From Mytilus californianus (taxonomy: Eukaryota > Mollusca > Bivalvia > Mytilida > Mytilidae): a stretch of 64,000 nucleotides of DNA. The notes beneath the pieces were generated by a model. It saw nothing but the letters and a program-made list of their open reading frames with translations. It had not been told where the DNA came from and did not search any database. Position numbers and translations under genes: made by a program. Position 1 is the stretch's first letter. Each line of letters starts with the position of its first letter. The stretch spans positions 310,001-374,000 of the forward strand of contig NW_026262736.1 in the NCBI RefSeq assembly GCF_021869535.1. The letters run 5' to 3'. Of the stretch, positions 1-10,189 are shown piece after piece.

Positions 1-1
1 T

Positions 2-574
2 GTAGCTTTTTCAGGATTATATGATTTAAATAAATATATTTTAAAAGATAATAAATTTAAAATAGGTAAAAAAAAAATTCAAGCATGGCTTCAAGATCAA
101 GATTCTTATAGTGTAAGAAGAAAAGTTATACGTAAAGTTAAAACAAATAAAATAATTGTAAAAGGTATAAATTATATGTGGGATGGAGATTTAATGGATG
201 TATCTAATATTAAAGAAGATAATGAAGGAATTACATTTTTATTAATAATAATAGATAATTTTTCAAGATATGTATTTGTAAAACCTTTAAAAACTAAAAC
301 AGCTTTAGCCGTAACAGCAGCTTTTAAGCAAATTTTAAATGAGTATGTTTTTTTTCCAAGAATATTAAGAACTGATAGAGGTTCGGAATTTTTAAATGCT
401 TCTTTTCAAAAATTATGCAAAGATAGAAACATTATATCAATAGGTACAACCAGTAACTATAAAGCTGCTTTTGCAGAATCTTTTATAAGCAAATTAAAAA
501 ATATATTATTTCGTTATTTTCATTCAAAATTAAATTATAAATATTTAAAAGTATTAGAACATAAATATATTTAA
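2..574 (+). pseudogene. Polinton integrase (DDE, retroviral-type) fragment
   Basis: An open frame runs in from the left window edge to the stop at 574 (about 190 codons); the first internal ATG is at 176. The upstream part has the Polinton pre-core region with a WLQDQDSYS segment. The core follows with the three expected acidic residues: the Asp of WDGDLMDV, the Asp of RTDRGSEF and the Glu of AFAESFISKLK. The chromo/SH3-like C-terminal domain is missing; the frame stops shortly after the catalytic Glu. A full integrase would cut target DNA and join the element ends. Partial because of the window edge and 3' truncation, so inactive as seen. Confidence 0.85.
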
Positions 575-781
575 ACAAGGATTTGTAAAAAAAGTATAGA
601 TAATATCTATTACATATTGTCTGGTTGTTTTGTTCTTTATACAATTCTACAAACAAATAATATTTTTTTATATATTAACTTTATCCCAAAAAGTTTTAAT
701 AGAAGCATTTTTAAATTTTTTTAAATAAATATTTTCAATAACATTTGTTTTTATTTCATCTTTAGACAAATTATTATTTTC

Positions 782-937
782 TTATTGTTTTTTACTTTTA
801 TTAATTTTTTTTGTAAGTTTATCCTCTTTAATTTGTTCACATTTTTTACAAAAACATCTGTAATAGGCAGGTGACCAAGGTATAACGTTGAATTTATTGA
901 TAGATAATTTTTTTTTACAAGTTGTACAAAATTTCTG
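782..937 (-). pseudogene. Possible zinc-ribbon protein remnant
   Basis: On the minus strand a frame of about 51 codons contains two cysteine pairs, CTTC and, about 25 residues on, CFCKKC, then a Lys-rich tail and a stop. The spacing resembles small treble-clef/HNH-type zinc modules. No ATG is in frame close upstream; instead a pyrimidine-rich tract ending in CAG precedes it, which could be a splice acceptor or chance. The neighbours are Polinton fragments, so it may be a further piece of the same decayed element. Function unknown. Confidence 0.3.
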
Positions 938-1011
938 AAAAAATAAATAAAAAAAATTATTTTTTTGTAGAATAATATAATAACATTAAAGATAATAATT
1001 TTGAAATTCAT

Positions 1012-1395
1012 ATGAAAATAAATATTCTAACCAGACATCAAAGGTTACAAAAAGACACCTTTAAATTAAATACTGGCGTTTTAAAAAATATAAAAATGTA
1101 TATAAATGGAAAAATTTTAAATAATAAAACATATGATTTTACGGATTATAAAAATTTTTATTCTCCATTTTCTAATTTTGAAAAAACTGATACAGGTTCA
1201 GGTCATATATTAACCTTTAATATATTACCAAATTTTGATTCTTATTTAGAAAAAAGAATAGGCTTATTTAGTTTAGAATTTACCTTTAATTTGGCATTAC
1301 CTGAAGATAATGTTATAATGATAATAGGTTATTTTGATAATATGCTTGAAATAGATAACTTACGTAATATTAGAAGAATAAAAAGCCTTACTTAA
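1012..1395 (+). pseudogene. C-terminal fragment of F54H12.2-like double jelly-roll capsid protein
   Basis: 127 codons. The last 60 residues carry the recognisable end of the F54H12.2-like family, Polinton-derived major capsid proteins common in invertebrate genomes: a FNILPNFDS segment, a hydrophobic strand with a Leu-Pro turn (ALPEDNVIM), then YFDNMLEIDNLRNI. Family proteins are roughly 400-500 residues, so only the second jelly roll is left. The piece converges with a capsid fragment on the opposite strand (1392-1553), meaning that the gene was broken and one part inverted. Confidence 0.65.
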
Positions 1396-1553
1396 AAGTA
1401 TATAAATAACAAAGTTATAACATATAATATTTCATAGAGAAAGTACGGAGTAGTAGTTGTTATTAAAGTTCCATTAATATAAATTTCACACTGTTTAAAA
1501 AAAGTATTTAAAGGAAAATCAATTACAGATACATAGTCACCACTTACTGGAGC
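1392..1553 (-). pseudogene. N-terminal-half fragment of F54H12.2-like capsid protein, fused to polymerase fragment
   Basis: The minus-strand frame that begins as polymerase exonuclease changes character after about residue 321. What follows (DFPLNTFFKQCEIYINGT, then a Thr-rich and Tyr/Phe-rich stretch) resembles the conserved strand of F54H12.2-like capsid proteins that precedes their Tyr-rich helix. The switch occurs inside an uninterrupted frame, so the rearrangement made an accidental chimera. Together with 1012-1395 it suggests one capsid gene split by an inversion. Confidence 0.55.
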
Positions 1554-2655
1554 AAAAATATTATCTTCTTGTTCAGCATACCATTTATAAAAGTCATCTC
1601 TATTATTTTCATACATTTCATCAGGACAATAAAATTTTGCATCTGGATATTTTCCTACATAATTTGAATTTTTAGGAATATTAAATAAATGTGGAAAGTA
1701 ACCTTTTTTTATATTTTCTATTCCAAAAGATTTAGGTAATTTAGAAAGAGCCATAGGTAAATAATTATATGAATCTTGAAATTTAATATTTACACTACCT
1801 ATATGTAAATAAAGACATTTAGTCCCATTTATTATTGTATCAGTAGGTGATATACCTTGATTTGCTAAATATTCTAATAAAAAATAACTATCATAACCTT
1901 TCATATTATGAGCAATAAAAATAAAATTTTGATATCTATCATTTAAAAAATAATTGAAAAAATTTTCCAAGCAATTTAATCCTTTAAAAAGTTTAGAAAA
2001 AGTACAATTATTGCAACAAATGTGATTAACATCACAAATTTCACCACAATAATTACATTTTTCATCTTTTAAATTACAGTTATCACAAATTGTATGGGCT
2101 ACAACTAAATTTGGTTGATGAAAAAATCTTCCACAAGAAATATTATTGCAATTAATACATTTAAAACAATTTGAGCATAAATCATCTTTATCACAGTTAT
2201 CACAACCATTTTTATTTTTTGGTTCATAACCTAGGTTACAAGATTTTTTAACATTTTGTATTGCTTCAAAATCATAAAAAACAACATTTTGATTATATTC
2301 TTTAGGTAAATTTGCATTTTTTTGATAACATAAATGATCAGGTTCTTGTATTTTATTACAATTTTTACATAATATTTTATAACATTCATGTATTTTCTTT
2401 TCTTTACTTTCCATTAAATAATTACATTTATTGCAACGATAAAATGCTTCACATACTGTTTCTTTTTTATAAATTGATTTTTTATGATTTTCTAAACAAA
2501 TTTGATTTTTACACATTTGATTACAAACATTACATTTTATTTTATTTATAATTTCACCACATTTTGTTAAACATATATTACAATATTCTTTACAATTATG
2601 TTTTGTTTTATGAGAATAAGGTTGTAAGCAATAATTACAAACTAATTTGATTTAA
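1554..2655 (-). pseudogene. Protein-primed DNA polymerase B fragment: zinc fingers and 3'-5' exonuclease
   Basis: An open minus-strand frame without an ATG at its 5' end. Cysteine pairs (CNYC, CNIC, CNVC and more) match the zinc-finger region of the intact polymerase at 20846. Exo I is seen as YDFEA and Exo II as AHNMKGYDSYF. Between them lies an extra Cys-rich stretch of about 80 residues with many CxxC pairs that the intact gene lacks. The frame leaves polymerase homology at 1554, just before where Exo III should be; that missing piece lies at 3390-4097. No polymerase palm motif occurs in the remnant. Confidence 0.8.
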
Positions 2656-3353
2656 AAAATCCAGTCATTGAAGTTATTGTATCATAATGATCATCATGTA
2701 AATATAAAAAAATAGATTGTAAATAATCGTTTCTTTTACAATAAATTTATTTCCAATATTATTTTTTAAAACATTAATATTAATTTTTAAAAAATCTTCA
2801 AATTTAAAAATATCTGCAATATTTAAAGGTTTTTGAATATCATGAGATACTTTTTTACATAAACTAATTATAGTGTTTGTTAATTCAAATCTGTTTCTAC
2901 TTTTTATATTTTGACTTATTAAATTTTTATAAAATGTATAGTTACATATTTTATTTAATAATAAATTATCTATGCTAGATAAATTAATATCTTTTTTTTT
3001 ATTATATTCTTCTGAAGAAATTTGACATATTTTTGCCAAACCTATAATAATACTTCTATAACCACAAGAATTATCATTATTTTTTATTTGAATTATGGAT
3101 TTTTTATTAGGTAAATCTCTTTTTAAATTCATAATATTTTTATATTTCGAACCTTCAGGTATATCTATGACACCGATGGTTACATTCATGTTTTTATTTA
3201 TTTCCATTTCTTGATAGGAATTTAAAACTCTTTCTATTTCATTAAATATATAATCTGAAGAAATTAAATAAAGAAGTTGTGGTACAATAATAATATCATC
3301 ATTTAAATCAGGATGTCTAATGATAATTTTAATTAAATCATTTTTTACATATT
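2656..3353 (-). pseudogene. DNA polymerase B N-terminal region with OTU-like signature
   Basis: The minus-strand frame is open from about 3353; an internal ATG starts 177 codons at 3207. It aligns by eye with residues ~70-260 of the intact polymerase. The segment NNDNSCGYRS is close to the Asp-Gly-Asn-Cys signature of OTU-family cysteine proteases. The matching His segment (HDDHYDTI) lies near 2680-2700 in another frame, so a frameshift separates the pair. A second frameshift at a T/A run near 2655 separates this piece from the zinc-finger piece. Inactive remnant. Confidence 0.65.
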
Positions 3354-3389
3354 TTTTTTTATTTTATGTATTATTTTATGAAATACAAT

Positions 3390-4097
3390 TTTTATTTTTT
3401 CATTTGCTTTTAGTATTGTTTTATCGTTCCATGAATCTCCAAATTTTAAATTATAACTTGTGTCAATTATAGTTCCTTTTGCAAATAATCTCTCCATAGC
3501 ATAGTTTTGATTAAAAGTTAATTTATTAATTTTAATTTTATCTCTATCTTGAGGAAAACAAATTGGGCAGGAATGAAAAAAACAACCAAAAAATTCATAA
3601 ATTTCTTTAGTTTCATGACAAATACCATCTACACTATATTTTCCTATTTTAAATTCACCTAACCCATTTAAAGCATGGTTTTTTTTTTAGAGCTATATTG
3701 TACCCATTCTTAATATTGTATACTAATTTGACTAAAATTAATTCTAGAACAATATCCTGTACAAGGAATAAGAGCTATATCTGAATTAATTAATTCTTCT
3801 TTTTTAAATTTATTAATTTTAAAACCTGTTTCTGAAGTATATTCTCCACCTTTTTTAATACATGTAATATTATTATTATTTAATAATTGTAAATTAACTT
3901 TATTTTCAAAAAAATTAGATTTAAAAACTTTCATTGAAACAGAAGCTGCAGTAAAACAGGTAAAAGGATCTATTTTTGTATTAGCAATCATTAATTTTCT
4001 ATATGTTAAACATGCTTATTTTAAAATGTTAACATCACTTATACAATATTCTACAATTTCTTTATTAAAATCAAAAATATTAGGTACTATTACTTGG
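3390..4097 (-). pseudogene. DNA polymerase B middle fragment (Exo III to Cys/His segment), displaced
   Basis: Minus-strand pieces in broken frames: an Exo III motif (EYCISDVNIL, near 4022-4056), then a conserved KIDPFTCFTAAS segment (within the open frame 3710-3991), then EFFGCFFHSCPICF near 3550-3590, matching EFFGCYWHGCTKCY of the intact polymerase. At least one stop and one frameshift in an A run interrupt it. In an intact gene this piece follows the exonuclease fragment at 1554-2655; here it lies upstream of the N-terminal fragment, so the gene has been reshuffled. It ends at the junction with the tandem repeat. Confidence 0.7.
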
Positions 4098-5114
4098 TGT
4101 CCATTTTACAAGATCTTGTGTCGAGTCAATTTGGTATTTGTCTTGATTGTGAAAGGTGGTCACCAAGATACCTAAAAAGATATACATTGAATGCCTTTAT
4201 CCGTTAACATATATGTCTTTAAACTTCAGTAACTTTACCTTTTTTGGTCGCTGGCGTTATCAGTTGATCAGGAACGCATGTTGCTGTGTATTTGAAGAAT
4301 GCAGCATCATGTTTATAGACCTGCAAAAGTAAGCTGACCTTTTTGATTAACTTCGACTATCACATAGAAGAGTTGTCCATATATTAAGTTTCCGGATTTT
4401 ATGGTTGCACCATGTTCAGAGGTATCAAACTGCCTAAAAAGATTTCTAGAAAACCTTGAGGAAGACTCTTCTGGATGCATCCCTGTTCCCCTCTGCTAAT
4501 TTTTGCCGAAATTACGGGCTTTGAACTTCGATAAATTGTTGAAAAGCACAGTTATACGGCATTCTTTTCAAAACGCCTCAGATACGGGGCTGATTTTTGG
4601 TATGCGAGTTAATCATGATGAGTTACAGATCAAGTTTAAGTTTCGTTCCGCTCCTCTTATTTTTGTTGAAATTACGGGCTTTGTGATTTTGATAAATTGT
4701 CGAAAACCAAATTGCTTTAAAACCACAGATATACGGACTATTTTTCTAAACGCCTTCAGATATTTGGATGATGTTTGGTATGTGTGTTAACCATGATGAG
4801 TTACAGATCAAGTTTGAATTAGATCCGCTCCGCTTATTAATGAAATTCAGGATTTTAGACTTTGAAAATTGTTGAAAATCACAGTTATACATACTTTTTT
4901 TTCTATACGCCGTCAGATTTTGTGCTTATTTTTGATATGCGAGACTACCATGACGAGTTACAGATCATGTTTCTGTTTCGTTCCGCTATGCTAATTTTAA
5001 TGTCGTTTCAACACATCTTGTTAGATCTGCAGTACATCCACTTCCTGTTTGCTAATAGTTTGAAATTTGATTACTCATTGATCAGGGAAATTTTCATCCA
5101 TATTCAACTAATAC
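4098..5114. repeat. Partial copy 0 of the ~3.42-kb tandem host segment
   Basis: Matches 8916-9580 and 12340-12726 plus 27959-28240. Unlike those copies it keeps about 340 extra bases (about 4484-4825) made of degenerate ~170-bp tandem units, each with a gaaattacgggctttg-like start and a gagttacagatca-like end. Later copies share one deletion of this stretch, so copy 0 is the more ancestral version. The join with the decayed Polinton is abrupt. Confidence 0.8.
5102..5114. repeat. Target-site duplication (left) of the LINE insertion
   Basis: attcaactaatac occurs here and again at 6147-6159. The paralogous repeat near 9568-9580 and the copy after 28230 have it once, giving the empty site. A 13-bp duplication fits target-primed reverse transcription. 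Confidence 0.85.
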
Positions 5115-6146
5115 ATTGATTGATTGATTGTTGGTTGCTTTACGCCGCATTAGCACAACAAGGCTATATCGCGGCGAGAGCTAATTCGAATATTTTTTAC
5201 AATTTAAAGCATATTCTTAAAATCAGACAAAAGGTCCTTCAGTAAACTAAAATTCTAGATTAAAGCAAATTGATTATTTACAAATAAAAATGAACATTAA
5301 GATAACGTGATAAAATTTAAAATCGTTTTAAATATAATAACATTTTTATATTTTAGAATATATTCCAACTTCTTTTAAAAATGAAACAATATTTGTAAAT
5401 GAAACATTATTAAATAAATCATACATATTATTGACATTGAAATGCTTCTTACGAATATCAGCAAAGTCAATACAATTGATTAAAACATGTTTAATAGTAT
5501 ACTTGCAGTAACAAGGTATACATTGTGGTTCTACTTCATTTTTTAAAAGATATTCTTGTGTTATTCTAGTATGACCAATACGACATCTAGAAATAACACA
5601 CTGATCTTTTCTGCACATAAAATTATTGAAAGGTTTACATAAATTAGGTTTACTTTCATGTAATTTATTACCATCTTTTTTACTCCATTCATTTTTCAAT
5701 ATATTAAAAACATATTCTCTAATATTAGATTTAAAATCGGTATATGGTATATCACAGTTAGATAAAGGGTCACCCAGGGCATTCTTTGCCTCAAGGTCTA
5801 CAGCTGTGTTTCCAAGGATTCCAACATGACTCGGTACCCATAGAAATAATATTTCTTTAAGAAGAATTTTTAAATTCCTCATTACATATAAAATTTGGAG
5901 AATTGTTGGGTTTTTAATTTTAGTATTTTGTATAGCTTGTAAGTATTAAAGTGAATCAGAACATATAATAAATTTGGATTTATCTGAAGAAGCAATAAAT
6001 TTCAAAGCCAAAATTATTGCTTCTGCTTCAGCAGTAAAGATCGATGCATCAGATGGCAAACGGAGAGTTGCAGCTCTGTCCCTGAAGACAGCAGCAGATG
6101 CAACTCTGTCACCATCTTTTGATCCATCAGTAATGACAGTTGAAAA
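5115..6146 (-). mobile_element. 5'-truncated non-LTR retrotransposon (LINE) with (CAAT)n tail
   Basis: About 1.03 kb inserted in minus orientation into the 3.42-kb segment, with a 13-bp target duplication. It contains the last part of ORF2 (RNase H and zinc-knuckle-like end), a ~200-bp 3' untranslated region, and a tail ending in repeated CAAT after GTAAAGCAACCAACAATC. An RNase H domain at the end of ORF2 points to the I/Nimb/Jockey-related groups; I cannot name the family. The 5' end lies in the RNase H domain, so it could not move by itself. Confidence 0.85.
5346..6146 (-). pseudogene. LINE ORF2 C-terminal remnant: RNase H and CCHC-like end
   Basis: The minus-strand frame begins with the RNase H motif TDGSK, followed by FTAEAEAIILAL and SDSL, then an in-frame TAA at 5946-5948, then the conserved WVPSHVGILGN motif and a Cys/His C-terminus (CIPCYCKYTIKHVLINC). 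The order and residues are those of LINE RNase H. One nonsense codon splits two otherwise open stretches (6152-5946 and 5945-5346), so decay is recent. RNase H would remove the RNA template during second-strand synthesis. Reverse transcriptase and endonuclease are missing through 5' truncation. Confidence 0.85.
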
Positions 6147-6159
6147 ATTCAACTAATAC
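6147..6159. repeat. Target-site duplication (right) of the LINE insertion
   Basis: Second copy of attcaactaatac, directly abutting the truncated 5' end of the LINE. Confidence 0.85.
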
Positions 6160-6767
6160 AGATATAATCATTAATATATCACTAATATACTCCAATTAAT
6201 GTATTTCTATATCATTTAATGAAACCATAAATATTTACATTTCATAACTTATCACAGTATGTACATGTGAAAAGAAAATTATAAGTTGAACTTTAAATCG
6301 AAAAATGGTTAAAATTATAATAAAACTCTTTTCTCTGGACGAACTTGAAACATCTCTGTCAAACGCGCATGATACAGCTTGTGAGCTTGTTTTTGCCAAT
6401 AAAAAATGTAATAACTGGAGTTACTAGATCTTAATTTAGATGTTACATTAGTGACAGGTAATAATTTACCTTCTAGATTAACAGTTATATTAATACATAA
6501 ATAACTTGGCAAAATAATAAAAATATTTTACACCTTTCACTTTTTTCAGTTAGTACGTAATGTGTCAGCCGTACTGTGTCAGCCTGGAAGTTCAGTAAGG
6601 CCAAGCATCATATAAATGATGTCGGATGTGGTATGCCAGTTGTACAGGAGAAACAAATCAAGGAATAGGGTAGATAATGAAAAACTAGAAATATTTATTG
6701 ATAACATAATGTCATCTAACAAAATGATTTGCCGTATGGTACAAAGACCATGAAACTTTCTTCAGGA

Positions 6768-7192
6768 TTGATTGTTTGATTGTTGGTTGCTTAACGTCCA
6801 GTGGCAAATATTTCATGCATATTCAGGACGAGAACAAATTAACAATGAATACAATAGGTAGGTTCTGTAAAAGAGGCGTCTGGGATTGAGGTCGGAGAAA
6901 TTTAGACTGTCACCGGAAATGAGGGTATATTGGATAGGGACAGAAATTTAGCCTTGCAACAGGTCACCTACGGACCCCTCAAAGAGTTGTTGCAAGGGTT
7001 CTTAACGTGCACAGAGCGTGGCACTCTCTTCACACGAGGCATCGGATTTAACGTCCCCATTCTGACCGGACGTGGCTGCAAATGTGTTCATCCCGCACAG
7101 CCAAACGGACGCACCACTTTGACGAGGGTTTTACCGCCGATCGGAGGAAGACCAATGGTGACCATACTTCTATTCCCCAGTCACCCTTGGGG
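6768..7192 (-). mobile_element. SINE-like element, copy 1
   Basis: Full-length 425-bp copy flanked by the 13-bp duplication actttcttcagga (6755-6767 and 7193-7205). On its own strand it starts with CCCCAAGGGTGACTGGGG and ends in a CAAT-rich tail after GACGTTAAGCAACCAACAATC. No clear tRNA-type A/B boxes could be fixed by eye. Open frames on both strands through it are not genes. Confidence 0.85.
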
Positions 7193-7630
7193 ACTTTCTT
7201 CAGGAGAGATTGTTTAAGTCCAAAATCTCATGAGAAGCTTAGCACCATCCTTATGGATTATCCAGTACATACATTATTGTGAGGCAGAGGATATCAAACC
7301 ATTAAGTATGATAGAATTATGCTCGTGTCGATTGGAGGACACGTCACTGGTAATGTAAACCTATGCTTGCTTAATGATGAACAATAACATTGGAATACTC
7401 AGCAAGAATACAACAACCCTATTGTTTATCAGTACCACTTCATGAAATTTTGAATCAAGTTTCATATATTTAAGTTTTGCTGTGTGATTCATTTTTATCA
7501 GCGGTATGTCCTTTTTTCCGAGAGCCAATAAATATAATTTATTTATTATATCAATTTTATTAGAGGGTCAAGCCATTGTGATCCGGAAAAGCAAAGAGTT
7601 CTCAAGCAACTTTATAAAGTTTAAAAAAAA

Positions 7631-7825
7631 ATGGACAAACTGAATGCTATTTCCCACACACGTTTTGATTCTAAACAATATCTGTCTCTAGAATAAGAAA
7701 TATATGATCAGTTGGAAACCAGAAAGATCTCGGAAAAACAACAAAACGGTGTTCAGTCCAAATGTTTGATTGACCATGCAGAAGAAGAAAATCTTAATAT
7801 TGACATTAAAATAAAAAAAACATTA
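7631..7825 (+). pseudogene. Short coding-like stretch in tandem segment (unknown)
   Basis: Starts ATGGACAAACTGAATGC and reads as about 20 hydrophilic residues, an in-frame TAA, then about 40 more coding-like residues rich in Glu, Lys and Gln, ending at an A-run. The same reading and the same internal TAA occur at 11054, 29717, 33662 and 37604, so the stop predates the duplications. It may be an exon or transposon fragment. Not recognised. Confidence 0.3.
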
Positions 7826-7960
7826 ACATTATTTAAGAAAACAGATCAACTGTCTTTTAACTTCTAGCCAATCGGACGCCTCACTTTACAAAAAAAAAAA
7901 AAAAAAAAAATGAATAACAAAATGTATAAAAAATGCAATCAAATTTTATTATATATATTA

Positions 7961-8268
7961 TTAAGGTCGAAGAAATTTAGACTGCCACGGGAAAAGAGGG
8001 TATATTGGATAGGGACTGAAATTTAGCCTTGCAACAGGTCACCTACGGACCCCTCAAAGAGTTGTTGCAAGGGTTCTTAACGTGCAAAGAGCGTGTAACT
8101 CTCTTTACACGAGGCATCGGATTTAACGTCCCCATTCTGACCGGACGTGACTGCAAATTTGTACATCCCGCACAGCCAAACGGACGCCCAACTTTAGCAA
8201 GGGTTTTACTGCCGGTCGGAGGAAGACCAATGGTGACTATACTTCTATTCCCTAGTCACCCTTGGGGG
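7961..8268 (-). mobile_element. SINE-like element, copy 2, lacking its 3' tail
   Basis: About 308 bp from the 5' end (near 8268) to the ctccgacctta region (7961); the CAAT tail is missing. Preceded on the plus strand by an AT-rich stretch with a run of about 20 A. No target duplication seen. Confidence 0.75.
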
Positions 8269-8575
8269 TAGCTAATTAAGAACAAGATATGGATATATTT
8301 TCTCTAATCATTATAATGATAGTGTCATAGAGTGAATGGTGCCATAGAAACGAGGTCAAGTGAAAACGGTGTGACGGGCAAGATGACCTTGTAAGGTACG
8401 CACATACCAAATATAGTTATCCTATTACCGATATTAAGAGGAAAGCAAAAAGCATTCAATATGAAAAATCAACAATATGCAAATGGCGACGGGAATGTTC
8501 AAGTATCTAATAAGTGAGTATAAATTTTGACAAGTTTTAAAAACTCCAAAAAGGTGTGTGCTTAAATCAATTATA

Positions 8576-9004
8576 TTAGAGTTGACATTTATAGTATTGT
8601 GCCAAAGCAGTGTTTTTGGGATCTGTTTCATCATCACATTCATGATTTATGGTAATTGTATCAATATTGTCAGACGCACAAAAATCTGAAGAGAGTTTCC
8701 GAATAGGATCATGATTATCTTGAAAATGTTGTGATAATATGTGGTCAACTATATCCCTTAAAACTGTGAAATGTTCAGAGGCAAATGTTTTGTAAAAGTG
8801 ACCTTGGACTTGTAATGTTCCAGTATTTAGAAACAGTGTCAGCTTGTACACGAGTTGGTTATGTTTGTCTTCTTTGGTGGTAACATCAATGGAAATTGAT
8901 TTAAGATTTGAAGGTGTCCATTTTACAAGATCTTGTGTCGAGTCAATTTGGTATTTGTCTTGATTGTCAAAGGTGGTCACCAAGATACCTAAAAAGATAT
9001 ACAT
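8576..9004 (-). other. 142-codon open frame in tandem segment, unknown domain
   Basis: Coding-like minus-strand frame with a ISIDVTTKEDKHN stretch, then alternating strands (YKLTLFLNTGTLQVQG) and an amphipathic helix (HFTVLRDIVDHIL), then an acidic, Thr/Asp-rich end. The pattern of a hydrophobic strand followed by TGT-VQG and F..L...V looks like a domain in repeat-associated molluscan proteins, but I cannot name it. The copy at 12001-12429 differs by a few substitutions and stays open. The frame begins exactly inside the region repeated at 4098, and a part of it is also in copy 0. Possibly one exon of a transposon or host gene. Confidence 0.35.
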
Positions 9005-10189
9005 TGAATGCCTTTATCCGTTAACATATATGTCTTTAAACTTCAGTAACTTTACCTTTTTTGGTCGCTGGCGTTATCAGTTGATCAGGAACGCATGTTG
9101 CTGTGTATTGGAAGAATGCAGCATCATGTTTATAGACCTGCAAAAGTAAGCTGACCTTTTTGATTAACTTCGACTATCACATAGAAGAGTTGTACATATA
9201 TTAAGTTTCCGGATTTTATGGTTGCACCATGTTCAGAGGTATCAAACTGCCTAAAAAGATTTCTAGAAAACCTTGAGGAAGACTCTTCTGGATGCTCCGC
9301 TTATTAATGAAATTCAGGATTTTAGACTTTGAAAATTGTTGAAAATCACAGTTATACATACTTTTTTTTCTATACGCCGTCAGATTTTGTGCTTATTTTT
9401 GATATGCGAGACTACCATGACGAGTTACAGATCATGTTTCTGTTTCGTTCCGCTATGCTAATTTTAATGTCGTTTCAACACATCTTGTTAGATCTGCAGT
9501 ACATCCACTTCCTGTTTGCTAATAGTTTGAAATTTGATTACTCATTGATCAGGGAAATTTTCATCCATATTCAACTAATACAGATATAATCATTAATATA
9601 TCACTAATATACTCCAATTAATGTATTTCTATAACATTTAATGAAACCATAAATATTTACATTTCATAACTTATCACAGTATGTACATGTGAAAAGAAAA
9701 TTATAAGTTGAACTTTAAATCGAAAAATGGTTAAAATTATAATAAAACTCTTTTCTCTGAACGAACTTGAAACATCTCTGTCAAACGCGCATGATACAGC
9801 TTGTGGGCTTGTTTTTGCCAATAAAAAATGTAATAACTGGAGTTACTAGATCTTAATTTAGATGTTACATTAGTGACAGGTAATAATTTACCTTCTAGAT
9901 TAACAGTTATATTAATACATAAATAACTTGGCAAAATAATAAAAATATTTTACACCTTTCACTTTTTTCAGTTAGTACGTAATGTGTCAGCCGTACTGTG
10001 TCAGCCTGGAAGTTCAGTAAGGCCAAGCATCATATAAATGATGTCGGATGTGGTATGCCAGTTGTACAGGAGAAACAAATCAAGGAATAGGGTAGATAAT
10101 GAAAAACTGGAAATATCTATTGATAACATAATGTCATCTAACAAAATGATTTGCCTTATGGTACAAAGACCATGAAACTTTCTTCAGGA

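Larger units (their letters stand above)
1..4097. mobile_element. Decayed, rearranged Polinton/Maverick remnant (left edge outside window)
   Basis: AT-rich block with fragments of Polinton integrase, double jelly-roll capsid protein and protein-primed DNA polymerase, all broken by stops, frameshifts and rearrangement. The polymerase pieces lie out of order, and the capsid protein is split into two pieces on opposite strands. The block ends abruptly at about 4097, where a tandemly repeated host segment begins. No terminal inverted repeat is visible at this edge. Its genes are clearly diverged from the intact element at 12727-27958, and its capsid fragments belong to another family, so it is not a recent copy of that element. 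Confidence 0.85.
6160..9295. repeat. Copy 1 of the ~3.42-kb tandem host segment
   Basis: Nearly identical to 9582-12720 at an offset of about 3422-3425 bases. It contains a SINE insertion (6768-7192), a short coding-like stretch (7631-7825), an A-run, a truncated SINE (7961-8268) and a 142-codon minus-strand open frame (8576-9004). The copies differ by scattered substitutions and A-run length. The SINE is present in each copy with the same flanks, so it inserted before the duplication. Confidence 0.9.

Noticed and set aside
2674-3207. Independent OTU protease gene
   Set aside because: It aligns by eye with the N-terminal part of the intact polymerase, and polymerase pieces flank it, so it is part of a broken polymerase.
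4503-5119. Two open frames of 85-95 codons in tandem segment copy 0
   Set aside because: They coincide with degenerate ~170-bp tandem units and recur only with them (9329, 27992).
5974-6156. 60-codon plus-strand frame in the LINE
   Set aside because: Antisense shadow of the RNase H coding sequence.
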